From Pseudomonas bananamidigenes (GTDB lineage: Bacteria > Pseudomonadota > Gammaproteobacteria > Pseudomonadales > Pseudomonadaceae), in NCBI RefSeq assembly GCF_001679645.1, contig NZ_LRUN01000060.1:1-64000 (forward strand): DNA of 64,000 nucleotides, written 5' to 3'. This document shows, piece by piece, positions 52,130 to 60,839 of this stretch. The position numbers and the translations under genes were made by a program. Position 1 is the stretch's first letter. Every line of letters starts with the position of its first letter. A model generated the notes under the pieces. It ran no database searches and had not been told where the DNA came from. It saw only the letters and a list, made by a program, of their open reading frames with translations.

Positions 52130-53026
52130 ATGAATGCGCTGACGTTGCCGGATATCGCCGCGCAAGCTGCCCGCCAAGCCTTGCCGCTTGATTGGGTGGG
52201 AATGCGTGGCATCGCTCTACCTGTATTTCTTGAAGGTCAACGCTTGGCTGCCAAAGCCGATGCGGGTGTCAGCCTGGATGACGGCGAAGCCCGTGGTATT
52301 CACATGTCACGACTGTATCTGGCGCTGGAAATGCTGGAACAGCAAAACCTGACGCCGGCACTTCTGCACCAGGTTCTGCAGCGTTTTCTCGACACTCATG
52401 AAGGCTTGGCTAACAACGCTTACCTGAATATCCATACCGAGCTGCTGCTCAAAAGACCCGCACTGGTCAGTCCCTTGAGCGGTTGGAAAACCTATCCGGT
52501 GAGCATTTCAGCCACTCTGAAAAACACAGTGTTCCACGTGGAACTGAAAATTGAAGTGGCTTACTCATCGACTTGCCCCTGCTCTGCCGCTCTGGCGAGG
52601 CAATTGATCCAGCAGCAATTCGTCGACGACTTTGCCAACAAACCATTGCAGCATGCTGAGGTTCTCGCCTGGCTGGGCTCGACTCATGGGATCATCGCTA
52701 CCCCTCACAGCCAGCGCAGCACTGCACAACTGCATCTGCAGCTCGAAGAATTCGTCGACGGACTGCCGCTCACCTCAACCATCAACGACGCCGAAGCCGC
52801 TCTCGGCACCGCCGTGCAAACCGCGGTAAAACGCGCCGACGAACAAGCCTTTGCCCTCGCCAATGGCCAGAACCTGATGTTCTGCGAAGACGCCGCTCGA
52901 CGCTTGAATCTGGCACTGCGTCGCTCACCCGGCATCCGCGAATTCCATCTGCGGGTGATCCACGCTGAAAGCCTTCACGCCCACGATGCAGTCGCTGAAA
53001 GCCACTGGAGCCGGGAGACAGCATGA
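52130..53026 (+). CDS. folE2: GTP cyclohydrolase FolE2 (type IB, zinc-independent)
   Basis: A 298-residue tunnel-fold enzyme making dihydroneopterin triphosphate for folate. Seen: LPLDWVGMRGIALPVFLEG near the start, the catalytic Cys region YSSTCPCSAALARQ near 145-158, and RRSPGIREFHLRVIHAESLH at the end. FolE2 can use other metals and so replaces FolE when zinc is short; the Zur box just upstream fits. The ATG at 52130 leaves the operator outside the gene. Its end overlaps znuC by 4 nt (ATGA). Confidence 0.95.
   Translation: MNALTLPDIAAQAARQALPLDWVGMRGIALPVFLEGQRLAAKADAGVSLDDGEARGIHMSRLYLALEMLEQQNLTPALLHQVLQRFLDTHEGLANNAYLNIHTELLLKRPALVSPLSGWKTYPVSISATLKNTVFHVELKIEVAYSSTCPCSAALARQLIQQQFVDDFANKPLQHAEVLAWLGSTHGIIATPHSQRSTAQLHLQLEEFVDGLPLTSTINDAEAALGTAVQTAVKRADEQAFALANGQNLMFCEDAARRLNLALRRSPGIREFHLRVIHAESLHAHDAVAESHWSRETA
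52530..52545. other. parS-like ParB site in folE2
   Basis: TGTTCCACGTGGAACT contains the perfect 14-bp palindrome GTTCCACGTGGAAC of Pseudomonas parS; only the outermost base departs from a 16-bp dyad. Confidence 0.85.
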
Positions 53027-53691
53027 TCCGTCTGCAGTCATTGAGTTGGGGCGCACCCGGCCAACCGCTCACACCACCGCTGAGCCTTGAACTGGAACGC
53101 GGCAGTCTTACGGCCATCATCGGCGTGAACGGAAGCGGAAAAAGCAGCCTGCTCAAAGTCATCACCGGATTGCAGCGACCGCTCGCCGGCACCGTAGCGC
53201 TGGGCGTGCCCCGCCAAAGTGGTCTGTCATTCCTTCCCCAGCAACAGCACCTGGATCGCCAATTCCCGATCAGTCTTCAGGAGTTGGTCGCCGCCGGTTT
53301 CTGGGGACGCCGACTGTCGTCGCAACTGCGCACACAACGACTGTCCCAGGCACTTGAAGCCTGGCACTTGAGCGGTCTGGAACAGCGTCCGCTGATGGCG
53401 CTCTCCGGCGGTGAACTGCAACGCGCCCTGCTCGCTCGATTGAGCCTGGCCGACACACCCTTGCTGCTGCTCGACGAACCCCATGCGGCTCTCGATGAAC
53501 TGGGCCAGGCACTATTGTGGAAACACCTTCATACCTGGCATGAGCAGGGCCGGACATTGGTCATGGTGTGCCACGACCTCGCCGCCGTCCGCCAACACAT
53601 TCCACAAACGCTGCTGATCAAAGACAGCGGCTGTGTGTTCGGCCCCAGTGTCGAGCTGACCCAGCAAACACCTGACGAGCAGGTGGCCTGA
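53023..53691 (+). CDS. znuC: Zinc ABC transporter ATPase
   Basis: A 222-residue ABC ATPase: Walker A GVNGSGKSS, Q-loop LPQQQH, signature LSGGELQRALLARL, Walker B LLLLDEPHAALDELG and the switch His in MVCHDLAAV. It powers zinc import through ZnuB. Starts inside the folE2 stop and ends one base into znuB, so the unit is tightly coupled. Shorter than ZnuC of the main Zn importer; this is probably a second system. Confidence 0.9.
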   Translation: MIRLQSLSWGAPGQPLTPPLSLELERGSLTAIIGVNGSGKSSLLKVITGLQRPLAGTVALGVPRQSGLSFLPQQQHLDRQFPISLQELVAAGFWGRRLSSQLRTQRLSQALEAWHLSGLEQRPLMALSGGELQRALLARLSLADTPLLLLDEPHAALDELGQALLWKHLHTWHEQGRTLVMVCHDLAAVRQHIPQTLLIKDSGCVFGPSVELTQQTPDEQVA

Positions 53692-54557
53692 TGCTCAGCG
53701 CCGCGCATTTATGGCAACCGTTTCTTGAGTTCGTGTTCATGCGCCGCGCCCTGCTCGGCGGTCTGCTGCTGGCGTGCAGCACCGCACCACTGGGTGTGTT
53801 TCTGATCCTGCGGCGCATGAGCCTGATCGGCGACGCCGTCGCGCACGGCATCCTTCCCGGCGCCGCGCTCGGCTTCTGGTTTGCCGGCCTGAGTCTTCCC
53901 GCGCTGACCCTCGGCGGCCTCGGCGCCGGTCTGAGCATGGCCGGTCTCGCCGCTTGGATAACCCGTCGTACCGGCCTGCGCGAAGACGCCAGCCTCGCGG
54001 CGATCTATCCCATCTCCCTGGCCAGCGGCGTGCTGATTCTGGGCATCGCCGGCAAACGTCTCGACCTGCTGCACTTGTTGTTCGGTTCGGCATTGGCCGT
54101 CGACGGCCCCACCCTGAACGGAATGCTGGGCGTGTCGTTGCTAAGTCTCATGGCCATGGCGCTGATCTACCGCCCGCTCCTGCTCGACACCCTCGACCCG
54201 ATTTTTTTGCGCACCGTCAGCCGACTCGGCCCGATCGCCCATGGGGTGTTCCTGATGCTGGTGGTGCTCAACCTGGTTATCGGATTTCAGGCCATCGGCG
54301 CATTGATGGTGGTCGGACTGATGATGCTGCCTGCCGCCGCTTCACGTTTCTGGAGCCGACGCCTGCCGATCCTGATCACCATTGCCGCCGTGATCGGTTG
54401 CCTGTCGGTGTGGCTCGGGCTGCTGCTGTCGTTCTACTACTCGTTGCCCAGCGGCCCGGCCATCGTGCTGGTCGCAGGCATCGGTTACCTATTGTCCGTG
54501 GTGCTCGGGCCGGTTCACGGCCTGCTGCGTCGCCCACCCTTGTTCACATCCCAATGA
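53691..54557 (+). CDS. znuB: Zinc ABC transporter permease
   Basis: A 288-residue inner-membrane protein with eight or nine helices. LLGGLLLACSTAPLGVFLIL then RRMSLIGDAVAHGILPGAAL is the ABC-3 family landmark (the EAA-like DAxxH). VIGFQAIGALMVVGLMMLPA is also typical. Forms the channel with ZnuC. Overlaps znuC by one base and is followed by znuA after 11 nt. Confidence 0.92.
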   Translation: MLSAAHLWQPFLEFVFMRRALLGGLLLACSTAPLGVFLILRRMSLIGDAVAHGILPGAALGFWFAGLSLPALTLGGLGAGLSMAGLAAWITRRTGLREDASLAAIYPISLASGVLILGIAGKRLDLLHLLFGSALAVDGPTLNGMLGVSLLSLMAMALIYRPLLLDTLDPIFLRTVSRLGPIAHGVFLMLVVLNLVIGFQAIGALMVVGLMMLPAAASRFWSRRLPILITIAAVIGCLSVWLGLLLSFYYSLPSGPAIVLVAGIGYLLSVVLGPVHGLLRRPPLFTSQ

Positions 54558-54568
54558 GGTGTTTCCCG

Positions 54569-55444
54569 ATGCGCGCTCTACTCGTGTTGTTCAGCCTGAC
54601 GCTGTCGATGTCGTTGTCGGCTGCGGAAAAACTGCCAGTGGTCACCAGCTTCAGCATCCTTGCCGACATGGTGCATCAGGTCGGCGGCGAGCATATCCAG
54701 ATTACCGACATGGTCGGTCCCGACGCCGATGCCCACACCTATGAACCGACACCGGAAGATGCGAAGGCACTGCTGAAAGCAAAATTGATCCTAAAAAACG
54801 GCCTGGGTTTCGAACCCTGGCTGGATCGACTGGTGACCAGCACCGACACCCGAGCCACGGTCATCAGCGCCAGCCACGGCGTGATCCCCCGCTCTCTGGA
54901 TGAAGACGGCGAGACCGTGCCCGACCCTCACGCCTGGCACAACCTGGCCAACACCGAGTTGTATGTCGCCAACATTACCAAGGCTCTGATCGCCGCTGAC
55001 CCGGCGAACAAGGCCGACTACGAACGCAACAGCAAGGCCTACCTGAAACAGATCTACGCCCTCCTCGCCGAAGCCAAGGCCAAACTCGGTTCCCTGCCGC
55101 CCGGCAATCGCAAGATCGTCACCAGCCACGACGCCTTTGGTTATCTCGGCCAGGCCTACGGGATCGACTTCATGGCGCCGCAAGGGTTGTCCACCGAGCG
55201 CGAACCTTCCGCCGCCGAAGTCGCCGCGTTGATCACCCAGATCCGCCAAGCCAAGGTCAAAGCCGTGTTCATGGAAAACATCAAGGACGCGCGCCTGCTC
55301 AAACAGATCGCCGACGAAAGCAGCGCGCACATCGGCGGCACACTGTACTCCGACGCCCTCTCCGCTTCAGGTCCGGCCAGCACGTTCACCGGCCTGTTCG
55401 AATCCAACCTCAATACTCTTTACGACGCCCTGAGCCAACCATGA
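54569..55444 (+). CDS. znuA: Zinc ABC transporter periplasmic binding protein, without His-rich loop
   Basis: A 291-residue cluster A-I binding protein. Signal peptide MRALLVLFSLTLSMSLSA, then AEKLPVVTSFSILADMVHQV. Metal ligands: His of DADAHTYEPTPED, His of PDPHAWHN, His of TSHDAFGYL, and the acidic residue of GTLYSDALS. The charged His-rich loop of classical ZnuA is absent. Three His plus one acidic ligand favours zinc over manganese. ATG at 54569 follows GAGGT; an ATG at 54554 is possible. The stop overlaps the gamma-carbonic anhydrase start. Confidence 0.88.
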   Translation: MRALLVLFSLTLSMSLSAAEKLPVVTSFSILADMVHQVGGEHIQITDMVGPDADAHTYEPTPEDAKALLKAKLILKNGLGFEPWLDRLVTSTDTRATVISASHGVIPRSLDEDGETVPDPHAWHNLANTELYVANITKALIAADPANKADYERNSKAYLKQIYALLAEAKAKLGSLPPGNRKIVTSHDAFGYLGQAYGIDFMAPQGLSTEREPSAAEVAALITQIRQAKVKAVFMENIKDARLLKQIADESSAHIGGTLYSDALSASGPASTFTGLFESNLNTLYDALSQP

Positions 55445-56001
55445 TCCGAAAAAATCCTTCCGGCGATTTGCCGCAAATTGCCGAGTCTGCCTACGTCGAT
55501 AAAACCGCAATCATCTGCGGCAAGGTAGTGATCGGCGACAACGTGTTCGTCGGTCCCTATGCGGTCATTCGCGCCGATGAGGTGGACGCCTCGGGCGCAA
55601 TGGAGCCGATCACCATCGGCGCCAACTCGAACATCCAGGATGGCGTAGTGATTCACTCCAAGTCTGGCGCAGCGGTGACCATCGGCGAGTTCAGCTCCAT
55701 CGCCCACCGCTCGATCGTGCATGGCCCGTGCAAAGTCGGCGACCGGGTGTTCATCGGTTTCAACAGCGTGCTGTTCAACTGCGTGGTCGGCGACGGTTGC
55801 GTGGTACGGCACAACTCGGTGGTCGATGGCCGGGATCTGCCGGATGCGTTTTATGTGCCCTCCACCACCCGCATCGGGCCGAACACCGATTTGTCGCAGT
55901 ACCCGCCAGTGAGTGTCAGCGCTTCAGAGTTTTCCGAAGACGTGGCGCGCACCAATGTCGATCTGGTGCGCGGCTACAAGGCCCTGCAGAACGAGTTCTG
56001 A
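55441..56001 (+). CDS. Gamma-class carbonic anhydrase-like protein
   Basis: A 186-residue left-handed beta-helix of hexapeptide repeats (IIGKVVIGDNVFVG, ITIGANSNIQDG, VTIGEFSSIAHRSI, CKVGDRVFIGFNS) with a C-terminal helix. The three metal His are H72, H89 and H94, with the 17 and 5 residue spacing of the Cam family. Gamma enzymes often work best with iron or cobalt, which suits a gene in a zinc-starvation operon. Translationally coupled to znuA by ATGA. Confidence 0.9.
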   Translation: MIRKNPSGDLPQIAESAYVDKTAIICGKVVIGDNVFVGPYAVIRADEVDASGAMEPITIGANSNIQDGVVIHSKSGAAVTIGEFSSIAHRSIVHGPCKVGDRVFIGFNSVLFNCVVGDGCVVRHNSVVDGRDLPDAFYVPSTTRIGPNTDLSQYPPVSVSASEFSEDVARTNVDLVRGYKALQNEF

Positions 56002-56004
56002 ACC

Positions 56005-57342
56005 ATGAACAGTGTGCTGATTCGCAATGCGCGACTGGTGAATGAAGGACGTGAGTTCGACGCCGATCTGCTGGTCAGCCACGGACGCATCATCAAGATC
56101 GCCCCCAGTATCGAAGGCGAAAACGCCGGACTGGAAATCGACGCCGCCGGTCAATGGCTGCTACCGGGAATGATCGATGATCAAGTGCATTTCCGTGAGC
56201 CGGGTTCGCCGACCAAGGGCAGCATCTACACCGAATCCCGCGCCGCGGTGGCCGGGGGCATCACCAGCTTCATGGACATGCCCAACACCAACCCGGCCAC
56301 CCTCACCCTCGAAACATTGGCTGATAAAAAGCGCCGGGCGGCGATCAATTCGGTGGCCAACTACGGCTTTCACTTCGGTGTCAGCCACGACAACCTGGAC
56401 ACTGTCGCGGCGCTCAATCCCAGTGAGGTGGCCGGGGTGAAAGTGTTCATGGGCGCGTCGACCGGCAATATGCTGGTCGATGATCCCCGGACGCTGGAAC
56501 GATTATTCGCCGAGGTGCCGACGATTCTGCTGGCCCATTGCGAACACACGCCGAGCATCGAGGCCAACACCGCAAAGCTGTATGAGCGTTTCGGCGACCA
56601 TCTTCCGCCCGACGCCCATGCCTTGATCCGAAATGCCGAGGCCTGTTATCGCTCATCTTCACTGGCGGTTGATCTCGCCAAACGCCATGGCACTCGCCTG
56701 CACGTGTTGCACCTGACCACCGCCCGGGAGCTGGAGCTGTTCGAGGACAAGCCGCTGACGCACAAACGCATTACGGCGGAAGTCTGCCTGCATCATTTGC
56801 TGTTCGATGATCGCGACTATCCGGACTTCGGCAACCAGATCAAATGCAACCCGGCGATCAAGACCCGGGCTGATCGCGATGCCCTGCGTCTTGCCTTGCT
56901 CAGTAATCGTCTGGATGTGATCGGCAGTGACCACGCCCCGCATACCTGGGCGGAGAAACAGCTGTCGTATGCCCAGGCGCCGTCCGGTCTGCCACTGGTG
57001 CAACATGCGATGCCGGCGTTGCTGGAGCTGGTAGCGGACGGTGTTCTGCCGATCACAACCCTGGTGGCGAAGACCAGCCATCGGGTGGCGGATCTGTTCG
57101 CCATTCCGGATCGTGGTTATCTGAGAGAGGGATATTGGGCGGATCTGGTATTGATTCAGTCAGAACCCGAGGGTGTCGCGGTATCGCGGCAACCTGTTCT
57201 GTCACAGTGCGGGTGGACGCCGTTTGCCCGTCGCAGCTTTCGCCATCGGGTGAGTACGACGCTGGTATCGGGGCAGATTGCATGGCACGCCAATCGACTG
57301 CACGAAGGCTGTCAGGGATTGCCACTGCGATTCATACGCTAA
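56005..57342 (+). CDS. pyrC2: Dihydroorotase-like protein of the zinc-starvation set (PyrC2/PyrQ type)
   Basis: A 445-residue amidohydrolase-fold protein for carbamoyl-aspartate/dihydroorotate in pyrimidine synthesis. Metal region IDDQVHFREPG (Q60-V61-H62, where most dihydroorotases have H-x-H), the carbamylated Lys of GVKVFMGASTGNML (K146), H178 (LLAHCEHT), H236 (LHVLHLTTA) and catalytic D309 (GSDHAPHTWAE). Only the first metal His is replaced. Fourth-position gene after znuA and CA, 3 nt apart. It probably backs up the zinc-dependent enzyme in zinc scarcity. Ends before a strong terminator. Confidence 0.9.
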   Translation: MNSVLIRNARLVNEGREFDADLLVSHGRIIKIAPSIEGENAGLEIDAAGQWLLPGMIDDQVHFREPGSPTKGSIYTESRAAVAGGITSFMDMPNTNPATLTLETLADKKRRAAINSVANYGFHFGVSHDNLDTVAALNPSEVAGVKVFMGASTGNMLVDDPRTLERLFAEVPTILLAHCEHTPSIEANTAKLYERFGDHLPPDAHALIRNAEACYRSSSLAVDLAKRHGTRLHVLHLTTARELELFEDKPLTHKRITAEVCLHHLLFDDRDYPDFGNQIKCNPAIKTRADRDALRLALLSNRLDVIGSDHAPHTWAEKQLSYAQAPSGLPLVQHAMPALLELVADGVLPITTLVAKTSHRVADLFAIPDRGYLREGYWADLVLIQSEPEGVAVSRQPVLSQCGWTPFARRSFRHRVSTTLVSGQIAWHANRLHEGCQGLPLRFIR

Positions 57343-57346
57343 AAAA

Positions 57347-57380
57347 CGCCCCCACACTGTTGTGGGGGCGGTTGGTTTTT
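57347..57380. terminator. Terminator shared by pyrC2 and the DUF3617 gene
   Basis: A 10-bp perfect stem CGCCCCCACA/TGTGGGGGCG with loop CTGT. It is preceded by six A and followed by GTTGGTTTTT, so it can act in both directions between convergent genes. Confidence 0.9.
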
Positions 57381-57898
57381 CAGGCTCTTGGTTTGACCGT
57401 GCCGCAATCCTGACCCAGCCACACGGCGCGGGTTTCCAGACTGCCCTTCTGGTTGATCCCGATGGCATTGAACGTGCCGTTGGCGACGGTCGTGAACTCG
57501 CGATCACTGATGAACGTGGCCACACCTGTGCCCTGGGCTCGCGGGCAACTGAAGCGGAATTTCCACTGATTGCCGTTGCGCTCGGTGATCTGCTGCTTGC
57601 AGCCCGACTGCGGGTCTGCCAGCGGAATATCATTGGTCGCCACTTGCTGCGGTGTCAGGCAGGCACGAATGCCCTTGCCGCCGATATTGATCCCCTGCTT
57701 CTCCAGCTGCGCCCGTTGTTGCGGAGTGATCTGGCCCTGAATCTGGCCAAGGATCGATTGCACGTCCATGGCCTGATCATCGACTTTCACGTTGCTCGAC
57801 GTCATTTCCCACAAGCCCGGCTGCAGCATTTGCGCCTGAGCCACCAACGGCAAGGCCAACCCCAGACCCAGCGCCAAACCCAGCAGACGAACGTTCAT
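57380..57898 (-). CDS. Exported DUF3617 protein
   Basis: A 172-residue periplasmic protein with signal peptide (MNVRLLGLALGLGLALPLVA, cut near AQAQ). MLQPGLWEMTSS is the DUF3617 opening. A Gln-rich helix (QILGQ-like, TPQQRAQLEKQG) and four Cys (ACLTPQ, GCKQQ, FSCPR, DCGTV) follow. Unknown function. Divergent from cls. Confidence 0.85.
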   Translation of the reverse strand: MNVRLLGLALGLGLALPLVAQAQMLQPGLWEMTSSNVKVDDQAMDVQSILGQIQGQITPQQRAQLEKQGINIGGKGIRACLTPQQVATNDIPLADPQSGCKQQITERNGNQWKFRFSCPRAQGTGVATFISDREFTTVANGTFNAIGINQKGSLETRAVWLGQDCGTVKPRA

Positions 57899-58044
57899 TG
57901 CAAAACTCCTGATCAGTAGTGGCCGTTAGACGCCAGCCGCCTGTTTCGGTTCATGGGCGGCTTTCACGGCTGAAAATAAAATAGCGACAAGCGCAAAGGA
58001 ACATGGTCTGTTAAGCATTGAATCTTCAGGAGCAAGGTTGCCCC

Positions 58045-59484
58045 ATGGATTATTTCGGCCCGCACATCTTCGGTTATCTGATTGCACTGATACATACTCT
58101 GGGCACCATTGCCGCCATTCATGCCGTGTTGACTGTCAGAACCGCACAAGGCTCGATCGCCTGGGCGCTGTCTCTGGTCTTCATCCCTTATCTCACGCTC
58201 ATTCCCTATCTGGTGTTCGGTCGCAGCACCTTCGACGGTTATATCAAGGCCCGGCGCCAGGCCAACGAACAGATGCGCCAGGCCGTATCCGAACTGAACT
58301 GGCGCCCTTGGGTGGAAGAAGCCCTGACGGCTCGCGCTTCAAACGCCTACGACTCGTTGCGGGCGATGCCGAAGCTGGGACGCATGCCGTGTCTGGCCAA
58401 TAACGAAGTGCGATTGCTGATCAACGGCAGCAGCACTTTCGAGGCGATTTTCCACGCAATCAGCCAGGCACGGGAAGCGGTGCTGATTCAGTTTTTCATC
58501 ATTCACGACGATCGCCTCGGTCAGCGCCTGCTCCAACTGTTGTTGAAAAAGGCCGCCGAAGGTGTCGCCATTCATCTGCTCTATGACCGCATCGGCAGCC
58601 ACGCCCTGCCCCACAACTACGTGCAGCAATTGCGCGACGGCGGTGTCGAGGTCAAGGCCTTCGCCACCCGCAGCGGCTGGCTCAACCGCTTTCAGGTGAA
58701 CTTCCGCAACCACCGCAAGATCGTGGTGGTCGACGGAATGATCGGGTTTGTCGGCGGGCACAACGTCGGCGACGAATACATGGGCGAAAAACCACCCCTG
58801 GCGCCCTGGCGCGATACGCATGTGCAGGTGCGGGGGCCAGTGGTCGCCTGCATGCAGGAGTCATTTGCCGAAGACTGGTTCTGGGCCGCGCGCACGCTGC
58901 CGCCGTTGATCCTGCCCGAGGTTTATCCGGATGACGGCGTACTCTGCCAGTTGCTCGCCAGCGGCCCGGCGGATGCCTGTGAAACCTGCTCGCTGTTCTT
59001 CGTCGAAGCCATCCATGCCGCCACCGAACGCGTGTGGATCACCAGTCCTTACTTCATTCCTGACGAAGCGGTATTCGCTGCATTGCGTCTTGCGGTTCTG
59101 CGCGGTGTCGATGTGCGACTGTTATTGCCCTCGCGTCCCGATCACCGGATCGTCTATGCCGCGTCGAGCCTCTATGCATTCGAAGCGGTGCGCGCCGGAG
59201 TGCGGGTGTTCCGCTACCAACCGGGTTTTCTGCATCAGAAAGTGGTGCTGGTGGATAACGAGATCAGCGCCATCGGCAGCGCCAACCTGGATAACCGTTC
59301 GTTCCGGTTGAATTTCGAAGTGATGCTGCTGACGGTCGACAGCGAATTCGCCGGCCACGTGGAACAGATGCTCAACGATGACTTCGCCCTGTCTTACGAG
59401 ATCGCCAAGGAAGAAAGCCGGGAGATCCATCGCCTGCAACAGCTCGGCATGCGGATCGCCCGGCTGATTTCACCGATTCTCTAG
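58045..59484 (+). CDS. cls: Cardiolipin synthase
   Basis: A 479-residue inner-membrane phospholipase-D-family enzyme joining two phosphatidylglycerols into cardiolipin. Two N-terminal membrane helices (FGYLIALIHTLGTIAAIHAV, IAWALSLVFIPYLTLIPYLV) and both HKD motifs: FRNHRKIVVVDGMIGFVGGHN (about 225) and LHQKVVLVDNEISAIGSANLD (about 400). Start 58045 with AAGG upstream; a TTG at 58018 is unlikely. The adjacent cfa modifies phospholipids too. Confidence 0.94.
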   Translation: MDYFGPHIFGYLIALIHTLGTIAAIHAVLTVRTAQGSIAWALSLVFIPYLTLIPYLVFGRSTFDGYIKARRQANEQMRQAVSELNWRPWVEEALTARASNAYDSLRAMPKLGRMPCLANNEVRLLINGSSTFEAIFHAISQAREAVLIQFFIIHDDRLGQRLLQLLLKKAAEGVAIHLLYDRIGSHALPHNYVQQLRDGGVEVKAFATRSGWLNRFQVNFRNHRKIVVVDGMIGFVGGHNVGDEYMGEKPPLAPWRDTHVQVRGPVVACMQESFAEDWFWAARTLPPLILPEVYPDDGVLCQLLASGPADACETCSLFFVEAIHAATERVWITSPYFIPDEAVFAALRLAVLRGVDVRLLLPSRPDHRIVYAASSLYAFEAVRAGVRVFRYQPGFLHQKVVLVDNEISAIGSANLDNRSFRLNFEVMLLTVDSEFAGHVEQMLNDDFALSYEIAKEESREIHRLQQLGMRIARLISPIL

Positions 59485-59485
59485 T

Positions 59486-60673
59486 TCAAGGGTTGTAGAT
59501 GTCGTCACGTGTCCAGGGCAGCTCATGACTGCCGTCGGGATGGGCCTTCACGGCGAGGATCTGGTGCAGATTGATCCAGCCCCTGGCAAACGCATAGGCA
59601 CAACCGGCCAGATACAGGCGCCAGATCCGCAGGGCCTGTTCCGGTACCAGTTTCGCGGCGGCTTCCAGATTGTCCTCCAGACGTTCGCTCCAGTGATCGA
59701 GGGTTCGCGCGTAGTGCAGGCGCAGGCTCTCGACATCGACAACCTCCAGACCTGCTTCACTGATGTTGGCCGTGATCATCGCCAGATGTGGCAACTCCCC
59801 GTTGGGAAACACGTATTTCTCGATGAAGTCCCCGGCGCCGCGCCCCACCGGGCGGCCGTCGGTATGCTTGGCGGTGATGCCATGGTTCATCACCAGACCG
59901 CCCTCTTTCACCGCACCGAACAGGATGCGGGTGTACTCGGGCAAATTGGCGTGACCGACATGCTCGAACATGCCCACGCTCACGACCTTGTCGAACCGCC
60001 CGTCCTGGGGCAGGTCCCGGTAGTCGAGCAACTGCAATTCGACCTGATCTTCCAGGCCGTCGGCTTTCACCCGTTCGCGGGCCAGCGCCAACTGCTCCTT
60101 GCTCAGGGTGATGCCAAAAACCCTGGCACCGAATTCCCGGGCAGCAAAGCGTGCCAGCCCACCCCAGCCACAGCCGACATCCAGCAGATACTCGCCCGGC
60201 TGTAGCCGCAGTTTGCGGCACAAATGGCGAAACTTGGCTTCTTGCGCCTGCTCGATGGATTCGCTGCCGGTCTCGAAATAGGCGCAGGAGTACACCATGT
60301 TGCTGTCCAGCCACAGCTGGTAGAACTCGTTGGAAAGGTCGTAGTGGTAGGAAATCGACTGGGCGTCGGTTTCCTTGTCGTGCAAGGTGCGCACGGGATG
60401 ACTGCCTTCATCTTCATCGAGCAGCGCGGTGCTCAGCTCGTCGCAGACGCGGATGACCTCGCTGATCGAGCCTTCAAGCTCGACCTTACCCTCGACGAAT
60501 GCGCCCCCCAGCGCATCCAGACTGGGATGGGTGAGCTGGGCCACCATTTGCGGATCCTTGACCACGATGGTCACGCTGGGATCGGGCCCGAGATCGAATT
60601 CATGGCCGTCCCAGAGTCGCAGGCGAAGCGGAAGCCGCAGATTCTGTAAGGCCGGTGGAAGTTGCGCGAGCAT
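59486..60673 (-). CDS. cfa: Cyclopropane-fatty-acyl-phospholipid synthase
   Basis: A 395-residue SAM-dependent enzyme that turns unsaturated fatty-acid tails of membrane lipids into cyclopropane forms, usually on entry to stationary phase. SAM site LLDVGCGWGGLARFAAREFG near 175-194, YDLSNEFYQLWLDSNMVYSC ahead of it, and VSVGMFEHVGHAN, all standard. Start 60673 with AGGGGGATA upstream; convergent with cls one base away. RpoS control is common in the family, but I do not see a clear -10 for it. Confidence 0.94.
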   Translation of the reverse strand: MLAQLPPALQNLRLPLRLRLWDGHEFDLGPDPSVTIVVKDPQMVAQLTHPSLDALGGAFVEGKVELEGSISEVIRVCDELSTALLDEDEGSHPVRTLHDKETDAQSISYHYDLSNEFYQLWLDSNMVYSCAYFETGSESIEQAQEAKFRHLCRKLRLQPGEYLLDVGCGWGGLARFAAREFGARVFGITLSKEQLALARERVKADGLEDQVELQLLDYRDLPQDGRFDKVVSVGMFEHVGHANLPEYTRILFGAVKEGGLVMNHGITAKHTDGRPVGRGAGDFIEKYVFPNGELPHLAMITANISEAGLEVVDVESLRLHYARTLDHWSERLEDNLEAAAKLVPEQALRIWRLYLAGCAYAFARGWINLHQILAVKAHPDGSHELPWTRDDIYNP

Positions 60674-60839
60674 GGAATATCCCCCTGGTTTCAGACGTCT
60701 GATCTGAGGGTAGACCATCCTTGAAAATTAGCAGGCTATCGATTCAATAGTCGCCACCTATCACACAGCAGCACCGATCTCCCTCCTGCGGTGCGCCTGT
60801 ACAGAAGACTGCGGGATCGGCGCACCGTTCGAAAAATGA

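Noticed and set aside
59356..59371. parS in the cls gene
   Set aside because: Only the right half (CACGTGGAACA) matches; 12 of 16 positions overall.
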